Shown: piece by piece, positions 1 through 7,102 of the stretch
Numbering within the stretch: position 1 is the first letter of the stretch
How the letters are laid out: each line of letters opens with the position of its first letter
DNA from: an uncultured Mailhella sp.
Lineage (GTDB): Bacteria > Desulfobacterota > Desulfovibrionia > Desulfovibrionales > Desulfovibrionaceae
Assembly: GCF_905187505.1 (NCBI RefSeq)
Contig: NZ_CAJJIC010000023.1
Location: forward strand, 1-26,137
Direction: 5' to 3'
DNA: 26,137 bases
Translations under genes and position numbers: made by a program
Notes under the pieces: generated by a model
What the model saw: the letters and a program-made list of their open reading frames with translations, nothing else
Databases searched by the model: none
What the model was told of the DNA's origin: nothing

Positions 1-1914
1 GTGCTGGACGGCCCCCTCGTCGCGCGTCCCGCCGGCCGGTGAGAGAAGGGCCGGCAGAAGCTTCCGCGCGTTCAGCGCGGCCCAGAAGGCTATGTCGTCG
101 TCCGGGTCGTTCAGGAATCGCAGAAGACTCACGAGCCCCGCGATGACCGGCTGTTCGGCCAGCAGAAGGCTGCCCTGCGTGACCACGGGAATGCGCCGCG
201 CCATGAGCCAGGACGCGGCTTTTGCGGCCTGATCGTTGTTGCGTGCAAGAATGCAGATGTCGCCCCAGGCCCGGTTCCTGCCGAGCTCTTCCACCATGTC
301 GGGCAGGCGGGAGGAAAGCTCTTCCTCCTCCCGTCCCTTTTCGAGTTCGCGCAGCGTCACGAGTCCGCCGGGCGCGCAGTGCTCCGCACTCTGGGAGGCA
401 CGGTCGAAGGCCTCGGAGAGCAGCGAGGCCTGCTGTTCCAGAAGCTCGCCGTCTCCTTCGGCAAGGGGAGAGAGCAGTTCCCTTGCGAAATCCCTGCTGC
501 CGAGCGGAGAAAAGAGGGCGTTGTTCCACGCCACGATGCGCTGACGGCTTCTCCAGTTGAAGGGCAGCGTTTCCAGCGTGGGATGATCCACCAGCGAAAG
601 CAGCGGAGAGCCGGGCCGCACGAGCTGATCGAAGAGTGCGGCGTCGCCTCCCCGCCAGCCGTAGATGGCCTGCTTCACGTCGCCCACGATGGTGAGCGAG
701 CCGCCCTTGGAAAGCGCCTCTTCGGCCAGAGGCTGGAGCGCGAGCCACTGATCCCGGCTCGTGTCCTGAAATTCGTCGATGAGCATATGGGTGATGCGCG
801 CACCGAGACGGCAGAACAGTTCGTTCACGCCCTCGCTGTCGTCCGCGGCGCGAATGGCGAGTCTGGGCACCTGAGAGGCGGCGATGATGCCGTTTCTGCG
901 TTCGTATTCCTCCACCCTTGCATACACGGCCTGCGCAAGCTCGGCAAAGGGCATGAGACGGCGCGCGCCGAGAAGAACTCTTATTTCCCGCATGTCGCTC
1001 TGCAGGCTTTCATAGAGCGCGTGCAGCGAAAGACTGGCGCTGCCTTTCGAGGCCTTGAGCAGACAGTCGTCGAAGCTTTCCTTTTGAAACATGGCCGAGG
1101 AGAGCGGTAGTTTTGCGGCTCTTCCTCCGCAGTCTATGCAGGCGGCGAGGGCGTTGAGAAAATGCTTGCTCGCCTTGAGCTCCTCCTGTTCCATGCGGGC
1201 GCGCATTTCTCTCGCGTCGTTCTCTATGCCGCGCAGGATGAAAGCAAAATGGTCTTCCGCCTCTTCCGGCGAGGCGAGATCGCGTATGCTCCAGCCGTCC
1301 CCGGAGAGCATGAGGGAGACCATGGCGGTCACGCGTTCGCGTATGCGTTCCCCGGCAAGAAATCCGCGCGTCTTTTCCGAGCGCAGCATCTGTCGGCAGG
1401 CGCGGCGGAACAGGGCCCCGAGAAGTTCGTCGTCGCGGGCCTGCTCGGCCATGTCGTCGAAGATGGGACCGGTGACGTCGCTGTCGGCAAAGCGCGGCTC
1501 GAAGTCGGGCGAAAGATCGAAGTCCAGCGCGGAGAGACGCACCATGAGGTGCAGAAGGCTGTCGATGGTGCGTATGTTCAGCGAACTGTAGCTGCGTATG
1601 AGCATGTCCACGGCGTCGCGCGCTCTGGCCGGCTTCCAGAACGGCTCCTTCAAGGCGGAGGCGTTCCGGGCCAGGGCCAGAGCCTTCAGACGGGAGAGCA
1701 GACGCTCGCGCATTTCCGTGGCGGCCTTGTTGGTGAAGGTGATGGCAAGAATTTCCTGCCAGCCGTAGGCATCCTCCCCGGCCACGGCGCAGCCGGAAGG
1801 CGGACGGCTCCATGACGCACCGGAAGAGCCCGCGAGCAGGGAAAGAAAGCTGCTCGTCAGCGTATAGGTCTTGCCGGAACCTGCGGAGGCCTTGATCTGT
1901 CGGAATTCGCTCAT
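1..1914 (-). CDS. AddA/RecB-like UvrD-family helicase, 3' part missing
   Basis: The frame is open from the ATG at 1914 to the window edge, giving the first 638 residues; the C-terminal part lies outside. Visible SF1 helicase motifs: Walker A ASAGSGKT at residues 9-16, a motif Ia-type ITFTNKAATEMRERL further on, the Walker B DEFQDT at about 380-385 (catalytic Glu381), and motif III VGDVKQAIYGWRGGD shortly after. A Walker A only nine residues from the N-terminus and the ASAGSGKT spelling are typical of the RecB/AddA branch, not of UvrD or PcrA. Family knowledge: such proteins unwind double-strand breaks for recombination repair and normally carry a C-terminal PD-(D/E)XK nuclease domain, which cannot be checked here. 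The start was chosen because the Walker A must be near the N-terminus; there is no clear Shine-Dalgarno before it. A partner nuclease (AddB-like) would be expected outside the window. Confidence 0.88.
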   Translation of the reverse strand, partial: MSEFRQIKASAGSGKTYTLTSSFLSLLAGSSGASWSRPPSGCAVAGEDAYGWQEILAITFTNKAATEMRERLLSRLKALALARNASALKEPFWKPARARDAVDMLIRSYSSLNIRTIDSLLHLMVRLSALDFDLSPDFEPRFADSDVTGPIFDDMAEQARDDELLGALFRRACRQMLRSEKTRGFLAGERIRERVTAMVSLMLSGDGWSIRDLASPEEAEDHFAFILRGIENDAREMRARMEQEELKASKHFLNALAACIDCGGRAAKLPLSSAMFQKESFDDCLLKASKGSASLSLHALYESLQSDMREIRVLLGARRLMPFAELAQAVYARVEEYERRNGIIAASQVPRLAIRAADDSEGVNELFCRLGARITHMLIDEFQDTSRDQWLALQPLAEEALSKGGSLTIVGDVKQAIYGWRGGDAALFDQLVRPGSPLLSLVDHPTLETLPFNWRSRQRIVAWNNALFSPLGSRDFARELLSPLAEGDGELLEQQASLLSEAFDRASQSAEHCAPGGLVTLRELEKGREEEELSSRLPDMVEELGRNRAWGDICILARNNDQAAKAASWLMARRIPVVTQGSLLLAEQPVIAGLVSLLRFLNDPDDDIAFWAALNARKLLPALLSPAGGTRDEGAVQH

Positions 1915-2003
1915 AGGGGACGTGCTTCGGAAAAGGTCGTTTTTTGTCATCATCGGTCATTCCGCGCGTCTTCGCAAGACGGAAAATCGTTCCGTCCGGA
2001 CAC

Positions 2004-2034
2004 AAAAAGGCCGCGGACAAAACTGTCCGCGGCC
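2004..2034 (-). terminator. Rho-independent terminator of the phosphofructokinase gene
   Basis: A perfect 11-bp stem (2009-2019 with 2024-2034) has a 4-nt loop. Read on the minus strand it is followed by five T (2004-2008). It starts 36 nt beyond the pfk stop codon. On the plus strand only TTT follows, so its main direction is minus. Confidence 0.85.
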
Positions 2035-2070
2035 TTTGCGCGTTGTCGGATTCCGAAGCGGAGGCCCGCG

Positions 2071-3357
2071 TTACGCGAGTCTCTGGCCCGTGGTGGCGAT
2101 GACCGAACGCCAGTAGTTGGACTTGATGTCTATCTGACGGCGGCGGCGCGTGACGAGCTGCAGCGGCAGATGCACGAAGCGGTCGAGCAGGCGGGCGACG
2201 ACCATGTTGGTCTTGCCGGCCATGGCCGCGTGCACGGCGTTGCGTCCGAGAAGGCCGCAGTAGACGCGGTCGTTGGTGTTGGCGGGTACGGAACGCACGA
2301 TGTAGCTCGGATCGATGTATTTGACCGTGACGTTCATGTCCTTGGTGGAGAAATAGTTCTTGATGGCCTTCTGCAGGAAGACGCCGATGTCGCCGAGCAC
2401 GCGGTTGCCGGAAGCGTCGGTCTTGCCGCTCGCGGTGAGCAGGTCCTGTCCTGCGCCTTCGGCGGCTACGATGACGGCGTGAGAGCGGTTTCTCAGGCGC
2501 TCTTCCAGAGCGGGCAGAAGACCGCCTTCGCCTTCGAGCTTGAAGGGAACCTCGGGCACGAGCACGAAGTTCACGATGTTGAGCGAGAGCGTGGCCTGGG
2601 CGGCGATGAAGCCGGATTCACGGCCCATGAGCTTGACGAGGCCCACGCCGTAGGGCGCACCGATGGCCTCGGTGTGGGCGCAGCGCAGCGACGAGGTGGC
2701 CACGTCCACGGCGGTGTCGAAGCCGAAGGACTTGGGCACGAAGTTGATGTCGTTGTCGATGGTCTTGGGAATGCCGATGACGGAGGTGTGCAGCTGGCGG
2801 CGGAAGATTTCTTCCTGAATGGCCGAGGCCGCCTTCATGGTGCCGTCGCCGCCGATGATGTAGAGCATGTTGACGTTCATGCGCTCAAGCGCGTCCACGA
2901 TTTCTTCGGGACTCTGAGGTCCGCGGGAGGAACCGAGTATGGTGCCGCCGAAGGTGTGGATTTCCGACACGTTGCGGGGCGTGAGCTCCATGATTTCGTG
3001 ATGATACTTGGGAATGAAGCCTTCCAGACCGTAGCGTATGCCGAGAATGGAGCGCACGCCGTAGCCGTAGTAGGATTCAAGCACCACGGCGCGGATGACG
3101 TCGTTGAGTCCGGGGCAGAGACCGCCGCAGGTGACGATGGCCGCCTTGGTCTTGCCGGGATCGTAGTACACGTGTTCGCGCGGACCGGCCTGCTCTATAT
3201 AGATGGGCGTGTCTTCCAGACCCTTGACGTCTTCCCCGCCGTGTTCGGCGTCAAGGTAGAAGGGAACGGGAGTGTCGTCGACGTAGGGACCGATGGCCGG
3301 GTTGTCTATCTTGGCCTTGCCCACCGTCATGATATGCGTATCTATTTCGTGAGTCAT
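2071..3357 (-). CDS. pfkA: 6-phosphofructokinase, group II (probably ATP-dependent)
   Basis: This 428-residue protein phosphorylates fructose 6-phosphate to fructose 1,6-bisphosphate in the cytoplasm. Visible motifs: TCGGLCPGLN (76-85) of the phosphoryl-donor loop, GGDGT (169-173), PKTIDND (197-203) with the catalytic Asp, and MGRESGF (244-250) of the sugar-phosphate site. The Gly in GGDGT is the ATP-type residue (PPi enzymes have GGDD), whereas the Lys in PKTIDND is shared with PPi enzymes and with the ATP-using plant and trypanosome-like subgroup. The protein therefore looks like an ATP-PFK of group II with a ~70-residue N-terminal extension, longer than the ~320-residue E. coli type. A GGAGG Shine-Dalgarno (complement of 3364-3368) supports the ATG at 3357. 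It has its own promoter and terminator, so it is probably monocistronic. Donor specificity is inferred. Confidence 0.92.
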   Translation of the reverse strand: MTHEIDTHIMTVGKAKIDNPAIGPYVDDTPVPFYLDAEHGGEDVKGLEDTPIYIEQAGPREHVYYDPGKTKAAIVTCGGLCPGLNDVIRAVVLESYYGYGVRSILGIRYGLEGFIPKYHHEIMELTPRNVSEIHTFGGTILGSSRGPQSPEEIVDALERMNVNMLYIIGGDGTMKAASAIQEEIFRRQLHTSVIGIPKTIDNDINFVPKSFGFDTAVDVATSSLRCAHTEAIGAPYGVGLVKLMGRESGFIAAQATLSLNIVNFVLVPEVPFKLEGEGGLLPALEERLRNRSHAVIVAAEGAGQDLLTASGKTDASGNRVLGDIGVFLQKAIKNYFSTKDMNVTVKYIDPSYIVRSVPANTNDRVYCGLLGRNAVHAAMAGKTNMVVARLLDRFVHLPLQLVTRRRRQIDIKSNYWRSVIATTGQRLA

Positions 3358-3385
3358 TTGCAGCCTCCAGAATCATAGAGCGAAG

Positions 3386-3414
3386 AGGATACTTTTTTTG
3401 ATTTCTCTTGTCAC
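3386..3414 (-). promoter_or_regulatory. Sigma-70-type promoter of the phosphofructokinase gene
   Basis: On the minus strand GTGACA (3414-3409) is followed after exactly 17 nt by TATCCT (3391-3386). These match the -35 and -10 consensus at 5/6 and 4/6 positions. The predicted transcript starts around 3379, leaving a leader of about 22 nt that contains the Shine-Dalgarno. Confidence 0.6.
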
Positions 3415-3443
3415 GCAAAAGTTTGGGAGCCGGGCTGATAAGA

Positions 3444-3477
3444 GAAGAGCCTCCGGCAGGACGGCCGGAGGCTCTTC
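3444..3477 (-). terminator. Long hairpin downstream of hpf
   Basis: A perfect 14-bp stem (3444-3457 with 3464-3477, 6-nt loop) lies 33 nt past the hpf stop codon. On the minus strand the tail is only TCTTAT, so the U-run is weak; it may act as a terminator or mainly protect the mRNA 3' end. Confidence 0.6.
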
Positions 3478-3509
3478 TTCACGAGTTGTCTTTTACGGAA
3501 AGGCGGCCG

Positions 3510-3842
3510 CTACGCGTTGCCGTCTCCGAGAGAGTTCACCATGGTGTCGCGGTTGATCTGGCTGCGGCGTTCGCTTGCCTTGCGCAGCTGCTGACCTATG
3601 CGGTCGTTGCACAGATCGATGGCGGCATACATGTCGTCGTTCTTTTCGCCGGCGGCAAAGTTGAGGTTCTGACCGGTGAGCGTAAGATCGGCCCTGGGAC
3701 GGCCGTTCTCCATGGAAAGGGTAACCAGAAGCTTCGCTTCCTCATCGCCGACCATGCGCTCTATCTTCTGGAAACGCTTGAGGGCGTAGTTCTTCAGGGC
3801 ATCGGAAGGGGTAAGATTGCGGAAAACGACTTCAATCTGCAT
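3510..3842 (-). CDS. hpf: Ribosome hibernation promoting factor (HPF/RaiA family)
   Basis: This 110-residue protein is a single HPF/S30AE domain: a beta-alpha-beta start (MQIEVVFRNL), the basic helix with NYALKRFQKIER, and the acidic GEKNDDMYAAIDLCNDRIGQQL helix region. Family members bind the decoding centre of the 30S subunit and inactivate ribosomes when growth slows; the short form promotes 100S dimers together with RMF, the long form alone. This is the short form, without the C-terminal dimerisation domain. I prefer the ATG at 3842: a GGAAGGA-type Shine-Dalgarno sits about 8 nt upstream and MQI is the usual N-terminus. A TTG at 3848 would add two residues. In many proteobacteria hpf lies next to rpoN; here it does not. 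Confidence 0.92.
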   Translation of the reverse strand: MQIEVVFRNLTPSDALKNYALKRFQKIERMVGDEEAKLLVTLSMENGRPRADLTLTGQNLNFAAGEKNDDMYAAIDLCNDRIGQQLRKASERRSQINRDTMVNSLGDGNA

Positions 3843-4005
3843 AAGCAATTCCTTCCCCGGTCGGGCCGGGAGCGGGCAAACCCCGCGTTCATGGGACGCA
3901 AAGACCTCGAACCGTACGGTCTTCTGCTCTTAAAAAGACGCTAGCATAGAACATCATGAAGGTCCAGCATTCCTCTGTTATGAAAACAGGAACTTTGCCG
4001 GAACG

Positions 4006-4608
4006 TCAGCTCTTTTTTTTCGCAAGAAACTTGCTTTCCTCGCCGCGCATGAGGCGTCCTATATTGGCACGATGGGCCCAGAGTATCATGATGAGAAGAA
4101 CGACGGCCAGAGGCTCGAGGTCGAAGCGGCCGAACAGCGCGTAGAAGACCACGAGGGAGGCGGCCATGACCATGGAGCCGAGAGACACGTAGCGTGTGAC
4201 GGCGATGACGGCCACGCAGCAGAGCACGGCACACAGAAGAGGCCAGAAGGCCAGGGGAATGAGCGCGCCTATGGTGGTGGCCACGCCCTTGCCGCCTCGG
4301 AATCCCAGGAAGGGAGACTTGATGTGTCCGGTTACCGCGGCGAGGGCCACGATGCTCTGCATGAAGGGCGAGGGCAGTACGTTCACGGCCAGCAGCACGG
4401 GCAGAAGGCCCTTCATGATGTCGCAGAAAAGCGTCATGATGCCCCAGGGCAGGCCGCACAGTCGGGCCACGTTGGTGGAGCCTATGTTTCCGCTTCCGGC
4501 CTTGCGGGGGTCGATGCCCTTGAAGGTTTTGGCGATGACCAGCCCGAAGGGAATGGCTCCGAGAAAGAAGGCCAGGGCGATGCAGAGAACGAGGGTGAGA
4601 TAGGTCAT
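4006..4608 (-). CDS. plsY: Glycerol-3-phosphate acyltransferase PlsY
   Basis: A 200-residue integral inner-membrane enzyme that transfers the acyl group of acyl-phosphate to glycerol 3-phosphate, the first step of phospholipid synthesis. All three PlsY signature motifs are visible: SGNIGSTNVAR (39-49), GFRGGKGVAT (102-111) and HRANIGRL (179-186). Hydrophobic segments start at about residues 3, 55, 83, 113, 143 and 165, which fits the multi-span family topology and the usual ~200-residue length. It ends in a basic KKKS tail. The frame is open further upstream, but that part overlaps the preceding gene and is Arg/Pro-rich out-of-frame sequence, so the ATG at 4608 before MTYLTLVL is chosen. No convincing Shine-Dalgarno is seen. 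The upstream gene ends in a terminator, so plsY probably has its own start signal. Confidence 0.95.
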   Translation of the reverse strand: MTYLTLVLCIALAFFLGAIPFGLVIAKTFKGIDPRKAGSGNIGSTNVARLCGLPWGIMTLFCDIMKGLLPVLLAVNVLPSPFMQSIVALAAVTGHIKSPFLGFRGGKGVATTIGALIPLAFWPLLCAVLCCVAVIAVTRYVSLGSMVMAASLVVFYALFGRFDLEPLAVVLLIMILWAHRANIGRLMRGEESKFLAKKKS

Positions 4609-4647
4609 GGGAGCGTGTCCGGGTTGAGGTTCTGGCGGAAAGCGTGG

Positions 4648-4682
4648 AAAAATGCCCGGCGCGACAGCTTCGCGCCGGGCAT
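4648..4682 (-). terminator. Rho-independent terminator after the GT39 gene
   Basis: A perfect 13-bp G+C-rich stem (4652-4664 with 4670-4682, 5-nt loop) is followed on the minus strand by TTTT (4651-4648). It begins 12 nt past the glycosyltransferase stop codon and separates it from plsY. Confidence 0.8.
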
Positions 4683-4693
4683 GATGCGGTGAC

Positions 4694-6961
4694 TCAGTCG
4701 GCGGCGGACGGCGAGCCTTCCGGAGCGGGGGCTTCGGCGGGCGCGGGCGTCTGTGTCGCGTCCGTCGTTTCGGGCGCGCCTTCTTCGGGTGCGGAAGCAG
4801 CCTCGGGAGCAGGAGCCTGTTCGGCCGGAGCATCTTCGGCCGCAGCCGGTTCCTGCGCGTCCCGGACAGGGGTTTCGCCGGGCGTGAAGGTCACCACCAC
4901 ATAGTTTTTGTGCACCATCCAGGAGGTGAGGACGACCTGTGCCCCGGCGGGCTTGTCCGTCCAGGCTTCCCAGTCGGCGGCGGGCATGGCCATGACCGTC
5001 ATGGGATGGGCCTTGAGCCAGGCGTCCCTGTCGGCCGTCGTGGCGAGATCGGGCACGGCGAGGCGTCCCGTGGGCTGGGGCAGCAGTTCGTTGAGGTGCC
5101 AGGCGTAGGCGCCGGGATAGACGTTGAAGGCGGCCGGAGCATAGCCTTCCTTTACCTTGGCGGCCATGGCCTGCGCCTGAGCGCGCGGGCTCAGAAGCTT
5201 GTCCATGGAAGGCGCGACGAAGGCCTCGTAGGGCAGCATCATGAGGATCATGCCGAAGGCCGTGACGAGAAGAGCGCCGCCGGGCAGTCCGAGACGGGTG
5301 AAGAAGAGCAGCGCCACGGCCAGAAGGATGAGCACGCCGCCCATGTACATGGTGCCTTCAAGTCCGGCCAGCCAGGGGTCGGCCACGGCCGGGACGGCAG
5401 GCAGGTAGTCGCCCACATAGGGACGCACGACGGGAAACACCTCGACAAGCACGAGGGCAAGACCCGCAACAGCAAGGACGGCGGAAGCAAGGCTGAAGAA
5501 AACGCGGCTGCGGCCGGGGGTGAGACGCATGAGGGAACGGCCGGTCAGAACGGCGAGGGGCGCAAGAAGCGGCAGGGCGTACACGGCCATCTTGGCCTGA
5601 ACGGCGGAGAGCATGGCCACGCCGGTGACGAGCCATATCCACAGCCAGCTCGAGCCGCCCTTTTCCCTGCGGCTTTTCCAGACTGCGGGAATGCCGCGCA
5701 GCACGGCCAGCCAGTTGACGAAAAGCACCACCAGAATCCACGGAAGCCATATGACGGGCAGGGCGACGAGGTAGTACCACCAGACCTGTCCGTGATTGCC
5801 GCCCTCGAGCACGCGTCCTGCAAGCTGCTGCATCACCATGTTGCGCAGGTATTCCTGATGCCCGCCGAGATAGAGCGCGGCGGCCCAGGCCAGAATCATG
5901 AGCAGCATGAGGGTGAAGCCCGGAAGGCCGTCGCGGCTGTTCAGACGACCGGGAGTGCCGCGCCAGAACAGGAAGACGACGCTCGTGACCACGGCGAAGG
6001 CGATGCCGAGGGGGCTTTTTATGAGCGTGGCCGCACCCATGAGCAGAAAGCCCGCGGCAAGCCAGAACGGGGCGAACGACTTTATCCATCCCCGGTACAG
6101 GCAGGTCATGCCGAGGGCGACCACGGCGGCGAAGAGCAGGTCCATGCGGGGATAGCATGCCGCGCCGCTGATGAAGGCGCAGCCGAGAGCCACCAGACCG
6201 GCGGCAAAGGCCTCGCGGCGATCGTGACCGGTGCCCCGGGCCAGCAGCCAGATGGATCCGATGAACAGAAGATGGGAGACGGCCACTGCGAGGAACATCA
6301 CCATGGGCATGGTGACGCCGGGAATCATGGTCAGCGCTTCCATGAACCAGAAATAGAGCGGCGGCTTGTCGGGGTAGGGCAGACCGTTCATGGTGAGCAT
6401 GAGCCAGTCGCCGCTGCCGAGGTTCATGAAGGCGTCGGCAAGCCGGACTTCGTCGGAGAACCACAGGTCGCGCACCTGCCACACTTCAAGGAAAGTCATG
6501 GCTGCGGCGAGAATGAGCAGCACGGGAAGTCCGGCGTAGGAGAGTGCGTTGAAGAGCTTTTCCGCGGGGCCGGAAGGCGGAGGCGTGGGCGCGGCCTTTT
6601 TCGGCATGGCGATGGCTTCCGCTTCTTTTTTCTCCTTGTCCGCCGGGGCGGTGCCGAGCGTGAGCGGCGTGTCTGCGGCATCTGCGGCCGGGCCCTCTTC
6701 CTTGTCTTCCGCCTGCTCCTGCGCAGGGGCGGCGGGACTGGCGGAATCCTCTTCGGAGCGCGTCGTTTCGGCGTTCTCTTGGGGCTGCGTTTCCGGGCCG
6801 TCCTGAGGAGCCTTGTCGTCGGAGGGCGGAGTCTTTTCGTCGGAAACGGGCGTGACGCCTTCATCCGCAGGCTGCGTCGTTTCCGTCCGTTCGTCGGCGA
6901 CGCTCTGTTCTGCGGAAAGTTTTTCCTTGTCCTGATCCTTACGTTCTATGTTTTCGTCCAT
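4694..6961 (-). CDS. GT39/ArnT-like membrane glycosyltransferase with disordered tails
   Basis: A 755-residue polytopic membrane protein. Residues 1-135 are an acidic Glu/Asp/Pro/Ala/Thr-rich, probably disordered region. The core begins with a membrane segment (about 143-160), followed by the first-loop FSDEVRLAD (Asp170-Glu171) and YPDKPPLYFW (around 196-205). These match the catalytic-loop acidic pair and KPPL motif of PMT_2/ArnT-type GT-C enzymes, which transfer a sugar from a polyprenyl phosphate donor on the periplasmic side. About ten more hydrophobic segments follow, then a soluble region, then an Ala/Pro/Glu-rich tail (about 693-755). The start at 6961 is chosen because GGGAG lies 6 nt upstream; the frame also continues to 7060 without a better signal. 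Acceptor (lipid A, glycan or protein) is unknown. A T6 run with a 4-bp stem (6987-7007) upstream could be a weak terminator of the preceding gene. Confidence 0.82.
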   Translation of the reverse strand: MDENIERKDQDKEKLSAEQSVADERTETTQPADEGVTPVSDEKTPPSDDKAPQDGPETQPQENAETTRSEEDSASPAAPAQEQAEDKEEGPAADAADTPLTLGTAPADKEKKEAEAIAMPKKAAPTPPPSGPAEKLFNALSYAGLPVLLILAAAMTFLEVWQVRDLWFSDEVRLADAFMNLGSGDWLMLTMNGLPYPDKPPLYFWFMEALTMIPGVTMPMVMFLAVAVSHLLFIGSIWLLARGTGHDRREAFAAGLVALGCAFISGAACYPRMDLLFAAVVALGMTCLYRGWIKSFAPFWLAAGFLLMGAATLIKSPLGIAFAVVTSVVFLFWRGTPGRLNSRDGLPGFTLMLLMILAWAAALYLGGHQEYLRNMVMQQLAGRVLEGGNHGQVWWYYLVALPVIWLPWILVVLFVNWLAVLRGIPAVWKSRREKGGSSWLWIWLVTGVAMLSAVQAKMAVYALPLLAPLAVLTGRSLMRLTPGRSRVFFSLASAVLAVAGLALVLVEVFPVVRPYVGDYLPAVPAVADPWLAGLEGTMYMGGVLILLAVALLFFTRLGLPGGALLVTAFGMILMMLPYEAFVAPSMDKLLSPRAQAQAMAAKVKEGYAPAAFNVYPGAYAWHLNELLPQPTGRLAVPDLATTADRDAWLKAHPMTVMAMPAADWEAWTDKPAGAQVVLTSWMVHKNYVVVTFTPGETPVRDAQEPAAAEDAPAEQAPAPEAASAPEEGAPETTDATQTPAPAEAPAPEGSPSAAD

Positions 6962-7102
6962 GGCGGGCTCCCGCTGGGGGTTCAAGAAAAAAGTCCGGCA
7001 AGACCGGCAGTGTGGCGAGTATCCCAAAATATCCGTGACGGCGCAAGCCCCGGGCCGCATTCCGGACGATTTTTCATGCCGGCTTTCAACGGCAGGGGAA
7101 TC

